Shown one piece after another: positions 10,324 to 21,006 of a stretch of DNA of 64,000 bases. Location: NCBI GenBank assembly GCA_963682055.1, contig OY821747.1, positions 32,982,126-33,046,125 of the forward strand. The letters are read 5' to 3'. Source of the stretch: Primula veris. Lineage: Eukaryota; Streptophyta; Magnoliopsida; Ericales; Primulaceae. The first letter of the stretch is position 1; each line of letters begins with the position of its first letter. The notes under the pieces are model-generated. The model made no database searches, had not been told where the DNA came from, and was given only the letters and a program-made list of their open reading frames with translations. The position numbers and the translations under genes are program-made.

Positions 10324-11570
10324 ATGTATATGATTTTGGAGAGATAATAATTTCTGAGTAAATAAAAATTATACACTAATAAAAGCCCTCGAACCTTGAA
10401 AATATACTAAAAATATAACAAAACACTAAATATACTAAATTTACTTTTACAACATAATATATTTTTTAAAGTATAAACTAATAAAATCTCTTCAATCTTG
10501 TAAATATACAAAAAAATATTTAGTGTAAAAAATACTAAATAAAGTAAATTTGATTTTACAAATTAATAACGTTTTTGAAGTAGACATTAACAAAAATTAA
10601 AACAAGCTAATAAATGTTAATTTAACCATTTACTCGGAAATAACAAAATTAATAAATAAAAAAAATACAAAATATAACTTACTTGAAAGTGTTAACTTGA
10701 TAGAATATTATGATTATGAAATATTTTAATTTTGGGTTTAGTTTGAGTGGGAAAAAAAGTAGAAGAATGTATTAAGTAGTAGTGTGATAGATTGGTTAGA
10801 GTTATTTATTTTGCAGATAAATGAAGTGTAATGAGGTAGAATGAATTTGTGTTAGGATTATTTATTTTGTAATGTAATGGAGTGTAATGAATTTGTGTTA
10901 TGATTATTTATTTTGTAATGGAATGGGGTGGTGTGGAATGAATTTGTGTTATGGTTATTTATTTTGTAGTGGAATGAATTGGTGTTATGGTTATTTATTT
11001 TGTAATGGAATGGAGTTGAATGAATTGGTGTTGAGGGTTATTTATTTTGGAAGGAATTCGTCGAATTTTGAAATAAAGCACGAAACTATTTACATTTCAA
11101 ATCAATCAAAAATCATGGACGTAGGAATTATTTACATTTCAAAAATAAGTGTCGGTAGGAATTATTCGTTTCAAATAGTTCTGTTTGCATTAGTAATTAT
11201 TCATTTCAAAAATACCTATTTGAAATAAGTGTGGGTAGGTAAAGTTGGAAGAAAATAATGACGTGTATGGTTTTTGGAAACAATTTAATTATTTACTCGG
11301 AAGTAACAAAATTAATAAATAAAAAAGTACAAAATATAAATTACTTGAAAGTGTTAACTTAGATATAATATTATGATTATAAAATATTTTAATTTTATAT
11401 TTAGTTTGAATGGAAAAAAAAGCAGAGGAATGTATTAATTAATAGTGTGATAGAGTGGGTAAATTTATTTATTTTGTAAATAAATGAAGTGTAATGAGAT
11501 GTAATGAAGTGGTGTTAGAGTTATTTATTTTGTAATGAAATTGAGTAGAATGAATTGAAAAAATAAATAA
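10324..11570. repeat. AT-rich flank with a duplicated block and a 46-60 bp degenerate tandem repeat
   Basis: No gene was seen. A block at about 10640-10810 (from AATAACAAAATTAATAAATA) recurs at about 11300-11470 with scattered differences. Between about 10800 and 11050 a unit of the type GTGTTATGATTATTTATTTT is repeated four to five times, and it reappears near 11510. It lies just upstream of the Mutator-type transposase remnant, so it may be the subterminal part of that element. No long terminal inverted repeat could be confirmed because the other end is missing. Confidence 0.5.
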
Positions 11571-12430
11571 AAATAAGATGTAAATAAACACATGTTATTT
11601 ATTTTCTAGTTTAGAGAGCTTTTGTTTTTAGTTGTGAAATAAATGATTATGACTAGTTATAAACAAACACATGTATAGTTTTATAAAGAAAACTAGCTCG
11701 TGTTGTAAAGGTGTCGATTTTGGTGTTTTTCTTCTTCTTTTGAAACTGGTATTGTATTGAGGTGTTTTTAGAACTTGTTTGTTATTAAGCAACAAATTTT
11801 GTGTGAATTCATGAAAAATCAATCTTTGCTAAGTAGTTTTACAAAAAAAATAATAAAATTGTAAAGACATCTTTTTTACCGTCTCTATTGTTTGAAATGC
11901 ACCAAGTAGAGCTACATTTGTCTGCAATTAGGCATTTTTTTCATCTAATGGTCGCAATTTCATAATAACTAAGGCCTTTTTTCTCATCAAATTTTATAAT
12001 TACATACACACAAGTTATTTTGGAGACAATTGAGGTAAAAACTCTTTGTAACAACTGAGGTCTCTTTAATTTTAAATTGCCATATTAGGAGTTCCACAAT
12101 GAGGTTGCTTATCACAATGATTTTATGCCTCTTATGTAACTATTATTAAGAATCGGAGTTTTTTTTTTTTTTTTTGTCATCTACATAATAAAAGACATGT
12201 AACAAAATTCTATGTATCAAACCCATTGTATGTGTTTTACCTCGAATTGAGGGGTTACGTAACAATCAAGCGATTAAACAACTCTTTTCACTTTGGTTTG
12301 GTTGCTGTTTTAGGAACTTTAAGATTCGAATGATGTCTATATATGTTAGTTATAGTCGGTAAAAAACGATCACTAGAAACAGGTAGTTAATCTTTCTTCA
12401 CATTTAGATTTCCTAACTTAAAATAAGTCA
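11571..12430. other. 5' flank of the ELM2/SANT-like gene
   Basis: No ORF with recognisable similarity is present. The stretch is AT-rich with poly-T runs (for example 12160-12174). It should contain the promoter and 5' untranslated region of the gene beginning at 12431/12470, but no specific element can be assigned. Confidence 0.4.
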
Positions 12431-12469
12431 ATGCTCCTAAATGACAGCTTAAGTTATATAATCAACAAG

Positions 12470-12634
12470 ATGGACAACAATTCAAGTAACGGTCTTTCCG
12501 ATTCCAAAATTAATTTTGAAAATCCAAAATTGGCTCCTCGAGTTGGAGACCAATATCAGGCGAAAATTCCACCTCTTGTAATCAACTTATGTTGCCAAGA
12601 AAATGATTTAAATGATGTTTATTCTACCGGATTA
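12470..12634 (+). CDS. ELM2 gene, exon portion before the insertion
   Basis: It encodes the N-terminus with the ELM2-type motif PRVGDQYQAKIPP. Two in-frame starts exist (12431 and 12470). The later one gives MDNNSSNGLSD and is an equally plausible start; context does not decide. The frame is intact up to the target duplication GATTA. Confidence 0.75.
12630..12634 (+). repeat. Target-site duplication GATTA, left copy
   Basis: GATTA lies directly before the left LTR and is repeated directly after the right LTR at 18692-18696. A 5-bp duplication is typical of Ty3/Gypsy integrases. Confidence 0.95.
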
Positions 12635-13178
12635 TGTCAAGCCCTCACTTGTATAACGAGCAGTTTGTAATAGTGATTTAGATAAATGTGTAATAATAAG
12701 GAATTCACGCAGTGATTGGGACAATTTTCGTTGTTTATATATATAACTCAAAACAATAATTACAGGCGAAATAGTATGATTACAAAAGAAGGGGACCAAA
12801 CGGAAAGAAAGGGCAACTATAGTAGTAAAATAAAAAAGACACTTGATTCTCTCTCCAAACCTAATGGACCTCATAGAGAGGTATTTATACTGCCTCTTAG
12901 GTATTTATCACTGTAGTGGGAGTTTTACCCAAGCCCATGGAAATTGGACAACCCAGCCCACTTTCTGTAATCTTTTGGGCCTGTTGACACAACTTGTTAA
13001 TACTTGTCAGTTCCACTTGCTTCTCATCACTGCCCCTCATCTCTTCTTTAAACCCGTTTGACCATAAGTCAATAAGTTCTTTCTAAATTAAGCACAAGGA
13101 TAACCCACAAAAAGGTGTCTTTGACTTTAAATCAATTAATTGATCACTTATGCTCTGTAGTGTCGGAGATTCGTTACA
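12635..13178 (-). repeat. 3' LTR of the chromovirus (544 bp)
   Basis: It runs TGTCAAG...GTTACA on the plus strand and matches 18148-18691 along its whole length. The end of the gag-pol ORF (to 13083) lies inside this LTR. It also carries a copy of the TATA-like motif at 12882-12889. Confidence 0.95.
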
Positions 13179-16100
13179 ACACCCCTCCGGTTCAAAACGC
13201 ACCTTGCCCTCAAGGTGTGGATAAGCTTTTTTCAAGTGGTGCCATACTTCCCAAGTCGCCTCATCCATTGTTTGGCCTTCCCATTGTACCAGTACCTCAG
13301 TGAAAGCTCTTTTTCCTTTGTTCTTTGTTCTTTGATTTAGTATCTTGATTGGCACTGGTAATAGTTCCCCTTTTTTATTAGTGAAAGGTAAGCAACTTTG
13401 CACTGTCTCATCTCTTTTTATTTTTTCTTTAAGTTGAGACACGTGAAAGGTGGGGTGTATCGTACTAGATGAGGGTAATTGTAATTTATAGGCTACTGCT
13501 CCGATTTTTTCTAAGATCTGATAGGGGCCATAGTACCTTTGAGATAGCTTTAAATTCTTTCTTCGTATCACCGTTTGTTGCCTATAGGGTTGAAGCTTCA
13601 AATATACCCAATCCCCCACATTAAATTTCCTTTCCGTTCTTTTTCCATCAGCTTGAACTTTCATTCTTTGTTGTGCCTTTATTAAATTCATTTTCACATT
13701 GTGAATAATTTCTTCCCTCTCGTGGTTCCATTCTTGAACCTCTGAGTTAGTAGTGGCCTGTCGTAAGTAGTTACTCAACCTAGGAGGGTCTTTACCATAA
13801 TTAGCAAAGTATGGTGACATATTTATAGCCGAGTGATAGGAGGTATTATAGTACCACTCTGCCATGTACAACCAAGAGCTCCATAATTTGGGTTTATCAG
13901 ATGTGAAACATCTCAAATAAGTTTCTAACCCCTTGTTCACTATTTCCGTTTGCCCATCGGTTTGCGGGTGGTAAGAGGTGCTGTAAGTCAGTTTAGTGCC
14001 CATTCTTTTGAATAGTTCCCTCCAAAATTCACTAGTGAAAATAGTGTCTCTATCAGAGACTATAGAAGTTGGTAGGCCATGTAGCTTGAAAATATTTTTC
14101 ATAAAAATCTCAGCTAAACTTGCGGCCGTATAGGGGTGTTTTAGTGCTATGAAGTGGGCATACTTGGTCAACCTGTCCACTATTACCCATATTACGGTGT
14201 ACCCTTGAGAGTTTGGGATTCCTTCTATAAAATCCATTGACAATTGTTGCCACGCATCTCCAGGTACGGGAAGAGGCTGTAACAAGCCAGCATTTTTACT
14301 TTGGTCTAGTTTGCACGTTTGGCAGGCTTGACATGAGGCAACATAATTAATTATGTCAGTCTTCAACCCAGGCCAGAACACTTCCTTATAAGCTTTTTGT
14401 AGAGTTTTTGTTACTCCCCCATGACCCGAGCTAGGGTCATCATGAAGATATTGTAGCATTTTACTTCTCAGTTCATTATTTTTGGGAATTACCAATCTAC
14501 CTTTATAGAGTAGTATCTCATTCACCACCTGATACTCTTCTAATCCATTTTGCAAGTTATTGACAGCTTTCAGCAACTTACAAATGGTTTCATCATTCGG
14601 GTAAGTGGCTTTCAGTTCCTCAAAGAAGTTCGGCATAGGTTCATAAATTTGCATTTCGCAGCATGTCATTAGCTTCAAAGCTGCATTGTCATTCATTCTA
14701 GATAGGCCATCGGCGACTTTGTTTTCCACCCCTTGCTTATATAAGATTTTAAAGTGGTAACCTAGCAGTTTGGTTATCCACTTTTGTTGAGTAAGGGTGC
14801 CAATTTTTTGTTCAAGGAGAAATTTCAAGCTCTGGTGGTCGGTTTTAATAATAAACTCTTGCCCAAATAAATACGGTCTCCATTTCTTAATAGCTTGCAT
14901 TAGCGCATATAACTCCTTCTCATAAGTGGACATAAACATAATTTTCCCTTTTAAGCCTTGGCTAAAGTAAGCAATAGGCCTCTTTTCTTGCATAAGCACG
15001 GCCCCAATTCCCACACCAGAAGCATCACACTCAATTATGAATGTTTTGGAAAAGTCCGGAAGTGCAAGAACTGGAGGAGTGGTCACTGCCTTTTTCAACT
15101 CATTAAATGCTACAGTGGCTTCCTCTCTCCATTTAAAAGAATTTTTCTTTAATAACTCCGTCAAGGGTCTAGCAATACCTCCATAGCCTTTTATAAACTT
15201 TCGATAGTACCCGGTCAACCCGAGGAAACCTCTGAGAGATTTTACATTCTTTGGTATAGGCCACTTAAGCATGTCCACAATTTTCTTTGGATCTGCCTTC
15301 ACGCCCTCTCCTGAGATGATATGCCCCAGGTAGTCTATTTCTTTCATTCCAAACTTACATTTGGATGTTTTGGCAAACAATTGATTCTCACTCATAATCT
15401 TGAGAGTCAAAGATAAGTGATGCAAATGAGCAGCTTCGTCCTTGCTGTATATTAGAATATCATCGAAGAAGACCAGAATGAACTTTCTTAGATAGGGCTT
15501 GAAAATTTGATTCATTAAACTTTGAAAAGTTGCGGGGGCATTTGTCAATCCAAACGGCATCACTAAAAATTCATAATGACCTTGGTGTGTTCTAAATGCC
15601 GTTTTCGGAACATCTTCAGTAGCCATTTTTATTTGATGGTAACCGGATCTCAAGTCCAGTTTTGTGAACACTTGTGCACCAGCCAGCTCATCGAGTAGTT
15701 CATCTACTACAGGTATGGGAAATTTGTCCTTTACAGTTGCTTTATTCAGTGCTCTGTAGTCAATGCACAATCGCCATGTGCCATCCCCTTTTTTAACCAA
15801 TAGAACAGGAGAAGAAAAGGGGGATTGGCTTGGTCGCACAAAGCCTAAATTTATCAATTCAGTCACCAACTTTTCTATCTCAGTTTTTTGAAAGTGTGGG
15901 TATCTATAAGGTCTCACCGAGATAGGGTTGGTTCCTTGGTTTAATGTGATGTGGTGCTCGTGTCCCCTGCTAGGTGGTAAGCCAGTGGGTTCCCCAAACA
16001 CCTCTTTGTGTTCATCAAGCACTTTTTGTATTTCTGTCTTGATAACATCGGAGGTTACCACATTCACAGACCAAATTTGCAGTAAATACCCTTGCTCTGG

Positions 16101-18113
16101 CCCTTTTGAGCCGTCTCTATATTCAAGAACCTCCATAGAACTAACAGGTTGCCTTAGCCCTTCTAAACAAATCTCTTTACCCTTCCATTTTATTTTCATA
16201 GTCAAATTCTGAAAGTCACAAATTATAGGTCCCAATAGTTTAAGCCACTGCACTCCCAATATAGCATCATACCCTATCAAGGGCAATAAGAGAAAATCCA
16301 CATTAAAACTTTGATTTTGTAATTTTAGAGGAACTTGGGGAGAATAACCTTGGCTGCTAAGCAAGTCACCGTTAGCAACTTTCACTTGCAGTTGCCTTTG
16401 TGATTCCACAGGCAAATTAAGCTTGTTCGCAAGTTTGGGGTCGATAAAATTATGGGTGGACCCTGTGTCTACCAAAATAAGTACCCGCTTCCCATGAATA
16501 GAACCAGAAAGTCGCAAGGAAGAGGTGGAGTGACTACCTGTGAGGGCCTGTAGTGTTATTTCTGGTTTAACTTCTTGTTTTGAACTCTCAACGGGCTTAA
16601 TATTGCAATTTTCGTCTTCACAAGTTTCTCCACAATCATCGTTTTCAGGATACAAGGCAAATAATTGTTCAATAATAAACAGCCTAGGATTTTTACAAAT
16701 ATGTCCCCTATTATATTTTTCATCGCAATGGAAGCATAACCCCTTGACTCGTCTTTCTTCAGCCTCCTTTTGTGATATTCGTTGCATAGGGAATTGTTTA
16801 CTGTTTTCTTTAGGCTGGTTATTCCACATGTTAGTTCTGGGCCTCATAGTATTACTATTTTGCCCTCTAAATAGCACCTTTTTAGTTGCCATTAACACCT
16901 CTTCTTGGTGTTTAGCCAGAGCATAAGCTGTATTTACCGTGTGAGGGTACATCATCCTCACTACAGGTTTAATTTCCTCTTTAAGGCCATTAATAAAGAA
17001 ACTCAATTTAAACCCTTCAGTTAAGCCTCTAACCTTGTTAGCAGCTTCTTCAAACGAGCATTTAAATTCTTCTACTGTGGTGTTTTGTTTCAGGTTGATA
17101 AGATGGCTTAAGGGGTCAGAATACATACCATCATTAAATCTAATGAGCACATCAGCCGTGAACTGTTCCCATGACGAAATATTGTTGGAAGCTACCATGT
17201 CTTGGAACCATACCAATGCTTTACCCTCAATATGCATCGACACAATGGTAAGTTTTTGTGGCTCTGGAATTTGATAATGGAAAAAAAATTGGGTGGCCTT
17301 GTACAACCACTCATTACAGTTTTCTCCATTAAATGTGGGGAACTCCATCCTCATGGACCTCATTTGTAACATGCTCATCTCAGTCTGATTAACAGACCCT
17401 CTAGGGGTGCTGTTTAGGTTGTACTGTAGAGGTTGATAGGGGTTGTTTGGACCTTGGGTGTAAGAGTGGTTTAAGTGGTGTGGTTGAGAAGGGGACTGGT
17501 TATAAATATGGGGATTTTGTTGATGGTAAATGTTTTGGGGTGGTTGTGTAAGGTTCTGAGGGTAGGGTTGGTTAGTGAATGGCCTCGGTAAGTGGTTTAA
17601 GAAGGTCGTATGTGGAGGTTGGTTGTTCTGATAGTTTGACGAGCTAGGGTTAGAAGGTATAATCAATTGTGGGAGGGTGGTTATGGGTTGATGAGTGACA
17701 GCGGTGGCAAAAGTGTAAGGGTTAACTGGAAGGGGGTTTGGTTGTGAGGAATGATGATGAGATTGGGGGGTAGAAGTGTTTGGACTGAGGTAGAAAGGTT
17801 GGGTAGGTATCGGGTATTTGAAGGTTTGTAGTGGTGAAGAAAAGCTGGTATTAGGGTTAGGGTTCATGTTGGTTTGCGATGGCTCCCCCCTATTGAGATT
17901 AATCTGAGATAGTTTAAGAATTTGTTGAGTTAACATACCCATATTCTCCTCACATTGCTTCCATTTTTCAAGCTCACCTTTTCTATGCTCTTGCAACTGT
18001 AATTGCAGGTTATTTTGCTGTTCTGTCAGTCGTACGTCGAGGGTTTGCCGGATTTCGGCCTTGACTCCAGCCAAGATCTCCTCAGCAATCTGAGATTGGG
18101 ACCTCGTACCCAT
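13083..18113 (-). CDS. Chromovirus gag-pol polyprotein, intact 1676-residue ORF
   Basis: Domains in order: a Pro/Asn/Gln-rich N-terminal gag region (to about 250), the gag core (about 255-410), a zinc knuckle C460-C463-H471-C473, protease DTG at 549-551, reverse transcriptase (about 735-925) with FFDD at 882-885 in place of the common YxDD, RNase H (ECDASG near 1028), integrase with an H-H-C-C zinc region (about 1224-1267) and catalytic D1294, D1354, E1390, then a chromodomain-like segment (about 1590-1640, VLVQWEGQTMDEATWE). Chromodomains steer integration by reading histone marks; that is family knowledge. The ORF starts 21 bases inside the primer site and its last 32 codons lie within the 3' LTR. 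No stop or frameshift is present. Confidence 0.95.
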   Translation of the reverse strand: MGTRSQSQIAEEILAGVKAEIRQTLDVRLTEQQNNLQLQLQEHRKGELEKWKQCEENMGMLTQQILKLSQINLNRGEPSQTNMNPNPNTSFSSPLQTFKYPIPTQPFYLSPNTSTPQSHHHSSQPNPLPVNPYTFATAVTHQPITTLPQLIIPSNPSSSNYQNNQPPHTTFLNHLPRPFTNQPYPQNLTQPPQNIYHQQNPHIYNQSPSQPHHLNHSYTQGPNNPYQPLQYNLNSTPRGSVNQTEMSMLQMRSMRMEFPTFNGENCNEWLYKATQFFFHYQIPEPQKLTIVSMHIEGKALVWFQDMVASNNISSWEQFTADVLIRFNDGMYSDPLSHLINLKQNTTVEEFKCSFEEAANKVRGLTEGFKLSFFINGLKEEIKPVVRMMYPHTVNTAYALAKHQEEVLMATKKVLFRGQNSNTMRPRTNMWNNQPKENSKQFPMQRISQKEAEERRVKGLCFHCDEKYNRGHICKNPRLFIIEQLFALYPENDDCGETCEDENCNIKPVESSKQEVKPEITLQALTGSHSTSSLRLSGSIHGKRVLILVDTGSTHNFIDPKLANKLNLPVESQRQLQVKVANGDLLSSQGYSPQVPLKLQNQSFNVDFLLLPLIGYDAILGVQWLKLLGPIICDFQNLTMKIKWKGKEICLEGLRQPVSSMEVLEYRDGSKGPEQGYLLQIWSVNVVTSDVIKTEIQKVLDEHKEVFGEPTGLPPSRGHEHHITLNQGTNPISVRPYRYPHFQKTEIEKLVTELINLGFVRPSQSPFSSPVLLVKKGDGTWRLCIDYRALNKATVKDKFPIPVVDELLDELAGAQVFTKLDLRSGYHQIKMATEDVPKTAFRTHQGHYEFLVMPFGLTNAPATFQSLMNQIFKPYLRKFILVFFDDILIYSKDEAAHLHHLSLTLKIMSENQLFAKTSKCKFGMKEIDYLGHIISGEGVKADPKKIVDMLKWPIPKNVKSLRGFLGLTGYYRKFIKGYGGIARPLTELLKKNSFKWREEATVAFNELKKAVTTPPVLALPDFSKTFIIECDASGVGIGAVLMQEKRPIAYFSQGLKGKIMFMSTYEKELYALMQAIKKWRPYLFGQEFIIKTDHQSLKFLLEQKIGTLTQQKWITKLLGYHFKILYKQGVENKVADGLSRMNDNAALKLMTCCEMQIYEPMPNFFEELKATYPNDETICKLLKAVNNLQNGLEEYQVVNEILLYKGRLVIPKNNELRSKMLQYLHDDPSSGHGGVTKTLQKAYKEVFWPGLKTDIINYVASCQACQTCKLDQSKNAGLLQPLPVPGDAWQQLSMDFIEGIPNSQGYTVIWVIVDRLTKYAHFIALKHPYTAASLAEIFMKNIFKLHGLPTSIVSDRDTIFTSEFWRELFKRMGTKLTYSTSYHPQTDGQTEIVNKGLETYLRCFTSDKPKLWSSWLYMAEWYYNTSYHSAINMSPYFANYGKDPPRLSNYLRQATTNSEVQEWNHEREEIIHNVKMNLIKAQQRMKVQADGKRTERKFNVGDWVYLKLQPYRQQTVIRRKNLKLSQRYYGPYQILEKIGAVAYKLQLPSSSTIHPTFHVSQLKEKIKRDETVQSCLPFTNKKGELLPVPIKILNQRTKNKGKRAFTEVLVQWEGQTMDEATWEVWHHLKKAYPHLEGKVRFEPEGCCNESPTLQSISDQLIDLKSKTPFCGLSLCLI
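13179..13188 (-). other. Polypurine tract of the chromovirus
   Basis: On the minus strand the purine-rich run GGAGGGGTGT directly precedes the 3' LTR, the place where plus-strand DNA synthesis is primed. It is short and includes two T residues, so the exact limits are uncertain. Confidence 0.55.
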
Positions 18114-18133
18114 GTTACACTCAAGCTGAGGTC

Positions 18134-18145
18134 GCTCTGATACCA
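18134..18145 (-). other. Primer-binding site of the chromovirus
   Basis: TGGTATCAGAGC on the minus strand, two bases inside the 5' LTR, is complementary to the 3' end of initiator Met tRNA. Confidence 0.9.
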
Positions 18146-18147
18146 GT

Positions 18148-18691
18148 TGTCAAGCCCTCACTTGTATAACGAGCAGTTTGTAATAGTGATTTAGATAAAT
18201 GTGTAATAATAAGGAATTCACGCAGTGATTGGGACAATTTTCGTTGTTTATATATATAACTCAAAACAATAATTACAGGCGAAATAGTATGATTACAAAA
18301 GAAGGGGACCAAACGGAAAGAAAGGGCAACTATAGTAGTAAAATAAAAAAGACACTTGATTCTCTCTCCAAACCTAATGGACCTCATAGAGAGGTATTTA
18401 TACTGCCTCTTAGGTATTTATCACTGTAGTGGGAGTTTTACCCAAGCCCATGGAAATTGGACAACCCAGCCCACTTTCTGTAATCTTTTGGGCCTGTTGA
18501 CACAACTTGTTAATACTTGTCAGTTCCACTTGCTTCTCATCACTGCCCCTCATCTCTTCTTTAAACCCGTTTGACCATAAGTCAATAAGTTCTTTCTAAA
18601 TTAAGCACAAGGATAACCCACAAAAAGGTGTCTTTGACTTTAAATCAATTAATTGATCACTTATGCTCTGTAGTGTCGGAGATTCGTTACA
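18148..18691 (-). repeat. 5' LTR of the chromovirus (544 bp)
   Basis: Same sequence as 12635-13178 as far as can be read. Being upstream of gag on the minus strand, it should carry the active promoter. Confidence 0.95.
18395..18402 (-). promoter_or_regulatory. Putative TATA box of the chromovirus LTR
   Basis: TATAAATA on the minus strand, within AGTATAAATACC, lies about 290 bases inside the LTR. It is the best TATA match there. The start of transcription was not determined. Confidence 0.5.
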
Positions 18692-18696
18692 GATTA
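18692..18696 (+). repeat. Target-site duplication GATTA, right copy
   Basis: It directly follows the right LTR and matches 12630-12634. The host reading frame continues after it with no loss of bases beyond the duplication. Confidence 0.95.
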
Positions 18697-19070
18697 CCGG
18701 TTCCAATCACATGGGCTCAACTTAACGTGGAACAAGTAGAAAAAGAGTCCGAAAATATTGCTCTACCGATATCGCCTTGTAAACCTTGGAAGGCTATAGA
18801 GCTTGAGAGTTTCGTCGTTGGCTTATATATATTTGGGAAGAATTTAAATAATGTGAGGAAGTTTGTGAAGAGCAAACAAATGGGGGAGATAGTGCGGTAC
18901 TATTATGGTAAGTTTTATATGTCGAGTGGATATAATCGATGTTTTAGAGGGGAAAAAATGAAAAGAAGGAGTTCCGTACGTGGCGAAAGCATTTTTGCAG
19001 GTTGGAGAAGAAAGGAGTTATTATCACGTTTGTTTTCTCGGGCTTCTGAAGAATCTCGTGAGTTACTTAT
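18697..19070 (+). CDS. ELM2 gene, exon portion after the insertion (SANT-like part)
   Basis: The frame picks up exactly where the left part stopped, with PVPITWAQLNVEQ, then KPWKAIELESFVVGLYIFGK, a SANT/Myb-like segment, a basic stretch (GEKMKRRSS) and ELLSRLFSRASEESRELL. Strong donors GTGAGT (19058) and GTATGT (19071) are both present. Neither gives a matching phase with the obvious acceptor at 20248, so the 3' boundary is provisional. Confidence 0.7.
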
Positions 19071-20248
19071 GTATGTCACTATATTCATTCGATTAAGTTT
19101 CAAGTTTATAAAATCTGAATAGATTGTTGTTTCTATTCCTTTATGACCGTTCCTGACAATTGATTCGAATACTGATGTCACTTTGACCTTGTTTAGTTGC
19201 AGATCTTAATCATAGATTTCCATTTGTTAGTTTAAAAGCTGGACTGTATTTAGTTGATCAGCTTTAAACCTGACATTTTCTGCCTTTTTAGTATGAAAAA
19301 GCTAGAATCTTAAGCTAGATGAACCTAGCTTTATTTTCAAACTCCAAAACACCTGCTTATTTGCGTAAGATGTAACTTGGATTATCAGCTTATTTGCTCA
19401 AAGTCGGAACCTGATGATCCACTCTTCACTTATTGGCTTAAAATCCATGAAATCTGAATAGAACTGTCCCTTTTCTTATTTTTTAAACGTTACAAGTTAT
19501 CTAATTTTTTCTTCAGTATTTTTTTATGGCACTATCTTAGTTGGTCTATGTTTTACAAACTACCTTTTACAACTGCTTTTTTTCGTAAATAAGAGTGCAA
19601 ATCTTGCTGGTTCGCGTGAGTAATCTACTAATCTTATTGCGTCTTTTTTGTGCTCACTAGCTTAAATGTCATGATTTCATATAAGAGTACTTCGTTAGCT
19701 ACTCTTTACTTGTAAGGGAAAGAAAGATCCCCAACAATCCGCGATGATATCATAGTATATAAGCTTGAATTGATAATTGATGTCAAAGTTAAGTTTTAAC
19801 AGAAATGTGATTGTCCATTTCCAGAAAACCTAAGACCTTGTTTGGTTGCAGCTTTTTGGCTTTTTCTACAAAGCTGGCCTGCACTTGGTTTTAAAAGGTG
19901 AGTTATTCTGGTTTTGGGCCAGGAAAAGCTAAAAATGCTGGAACCCAACTTTGTTGTCATAACTCGTTTCTACTTTCTATAAAGAATCCATCTCATTTGA
20001 TTAAAAGCCAAGATTTTCTGAGTTGAGGTGAATGAACCCAATGACTTTCCGAAACCCCAATTTTCCAGCTTATACGTTGTAAAATTGCAATTAAATACCC
20101 CGTGGTTGTTCAGTTATGCACTACAGTGAAATTTCGGTTGTTCGTCCTATTTCTCTTCTAGCAGAGGTTGCTTCTGATAATTTTTTGGAATTGAGTCGTG
20201 TTTATTTGCAAGACTAATGCCAGTTATTAACGTTATAACATCTCACAG
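19071..20248 (+). other. Intron of the ELM2 gene, with MITE-like debris
   Basis: No coding potential was recognised. Two stretches start with almost the same phrase, ACCTTGTTTAGTTGCAG near 19186 and ACCTTGTTTGGTTGCAG near 19834. Each is followed by 'AGCTTTT'-type text that also occurs near 31560 and at 33750-33960. This suggests small non-autonomous transposons, but the ends could not be defined. Confidence 0.4.
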
Positions 20249-20358
20249 ATAAATATGAAGTACGAAGAGGATAAAATTTCCCTTGAGAAGTATGTATTTA
20301 CTCTTAGGCGTATAGTCGGACTCGAAAATCTCATTGAAGCATTATCTATAGGAAAAAG
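20249..20358 (+). CDS. ELM2 gene, internal exon (KISLEKYVFTL)
   Basis: The acceptor TCTCACAG and donor AAAAAG/GTAAAC flank 110 bp that encode KYEEDKISLEKYVFTLRRIV in the frame needed by the next exon. The next exon joins in phase 2 (AG+C). An alternative acceptor at 20267 would match the GTGAGT donor at 19058 but is weaker. Confidence 0.65.
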
Positions 20359-20500
20359 GTAAACGAGACCTCACAAGAACTGTAAACCCGAAAAAGAATG
20401 AAAACTTGCCACCTCATATCCCAAAAATACCAAATGGGAAAAAACTATCCTCGTTAACACCATGAGAAATCGCTCAATTTTTAACAAAAATTCGTTTAAG

Positions 20501-21006
20501 CAAAACCCGTTTGAACGATCTTTTTTGGGAGGCCATTTGGCCCCGTTTGTTAGAAAATGGGTGGCGATCTGAGCAACCAAAGTATTTGGTTATCTTTAAT
20601 TCGAAACAAAACTTAGTGTTCATTGTACCGGGTGTTGGTAAATTTTCTAGAAGGAGCTTAATTAAGGGGCACCAGTATTTCGACTCCGTAAAAGAAGTTT
20701 TAGATAGAGTAGCATCGGATCCTTCAATTCTCACATTAAAAGCCGATGAAAAAACGGAACATGAAGAAAAAGAAACAGAAAAGTTTACAATAGTGGATAC
20801 GAGCTTACGGTATGGAAGAGAGACATCGAAAATTGTGGAAATGAGAACTGTACCCGTCGAAACGGATTATGATATATCTGTACTGTCTCATTCTTCGAGT
20901 GAAACTGAACATGAATCTTCCGAAGATGATATATACGAGAGCGATACACGTAATAACTCTCCCGAATTGACAAGCATTCAAGGAGACGATGCTAAGTCCA
21001 CGGATG
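20501..21006 (+). CDS. ELM2 gene, large internal exon (NDLFWEAIWPRLL)
   Basis: It follows TTTAAG and ends at GATG/GTAAGT. It encodes the family hallmark NDLFWEAIWPRLLENGWRSE, then LVFIVPGVGKFSRRSLIKG and YFDSVKEVLDRVASDP, then an acidic Ser/Glu-rich stretch. Splice phases fit both neighbours (2 in, 1 out). Confidence 0.8.

Larger units (their letters stand above)
12635..18691 (-). mobile_element. Full-length Ty3/Gypsy chromovirus inserted in the ELM2 gene
   Basis: The element is 6057 bp and complete: two 544-bp LTRs, a primer-binding site, a polypurine tract, one long gag-pol ORF on the minus strand and a 5-bp GATTA duplication. A chromodomain-like tail after integrase, the short LTRs and the single ORF place it among chromoviruses (Reina- or Galadriel-like is my guess). 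The LTRs show no difference by eye, so insertion was recent. It lies antisense to the host gene. Confidence 0.95.

Noticed and set aside
11628..11822. Short minus-strand ORF upstream of the ELM2 gene
   Set aside because: No similarity, low complexity, and no supporting splice or start context.
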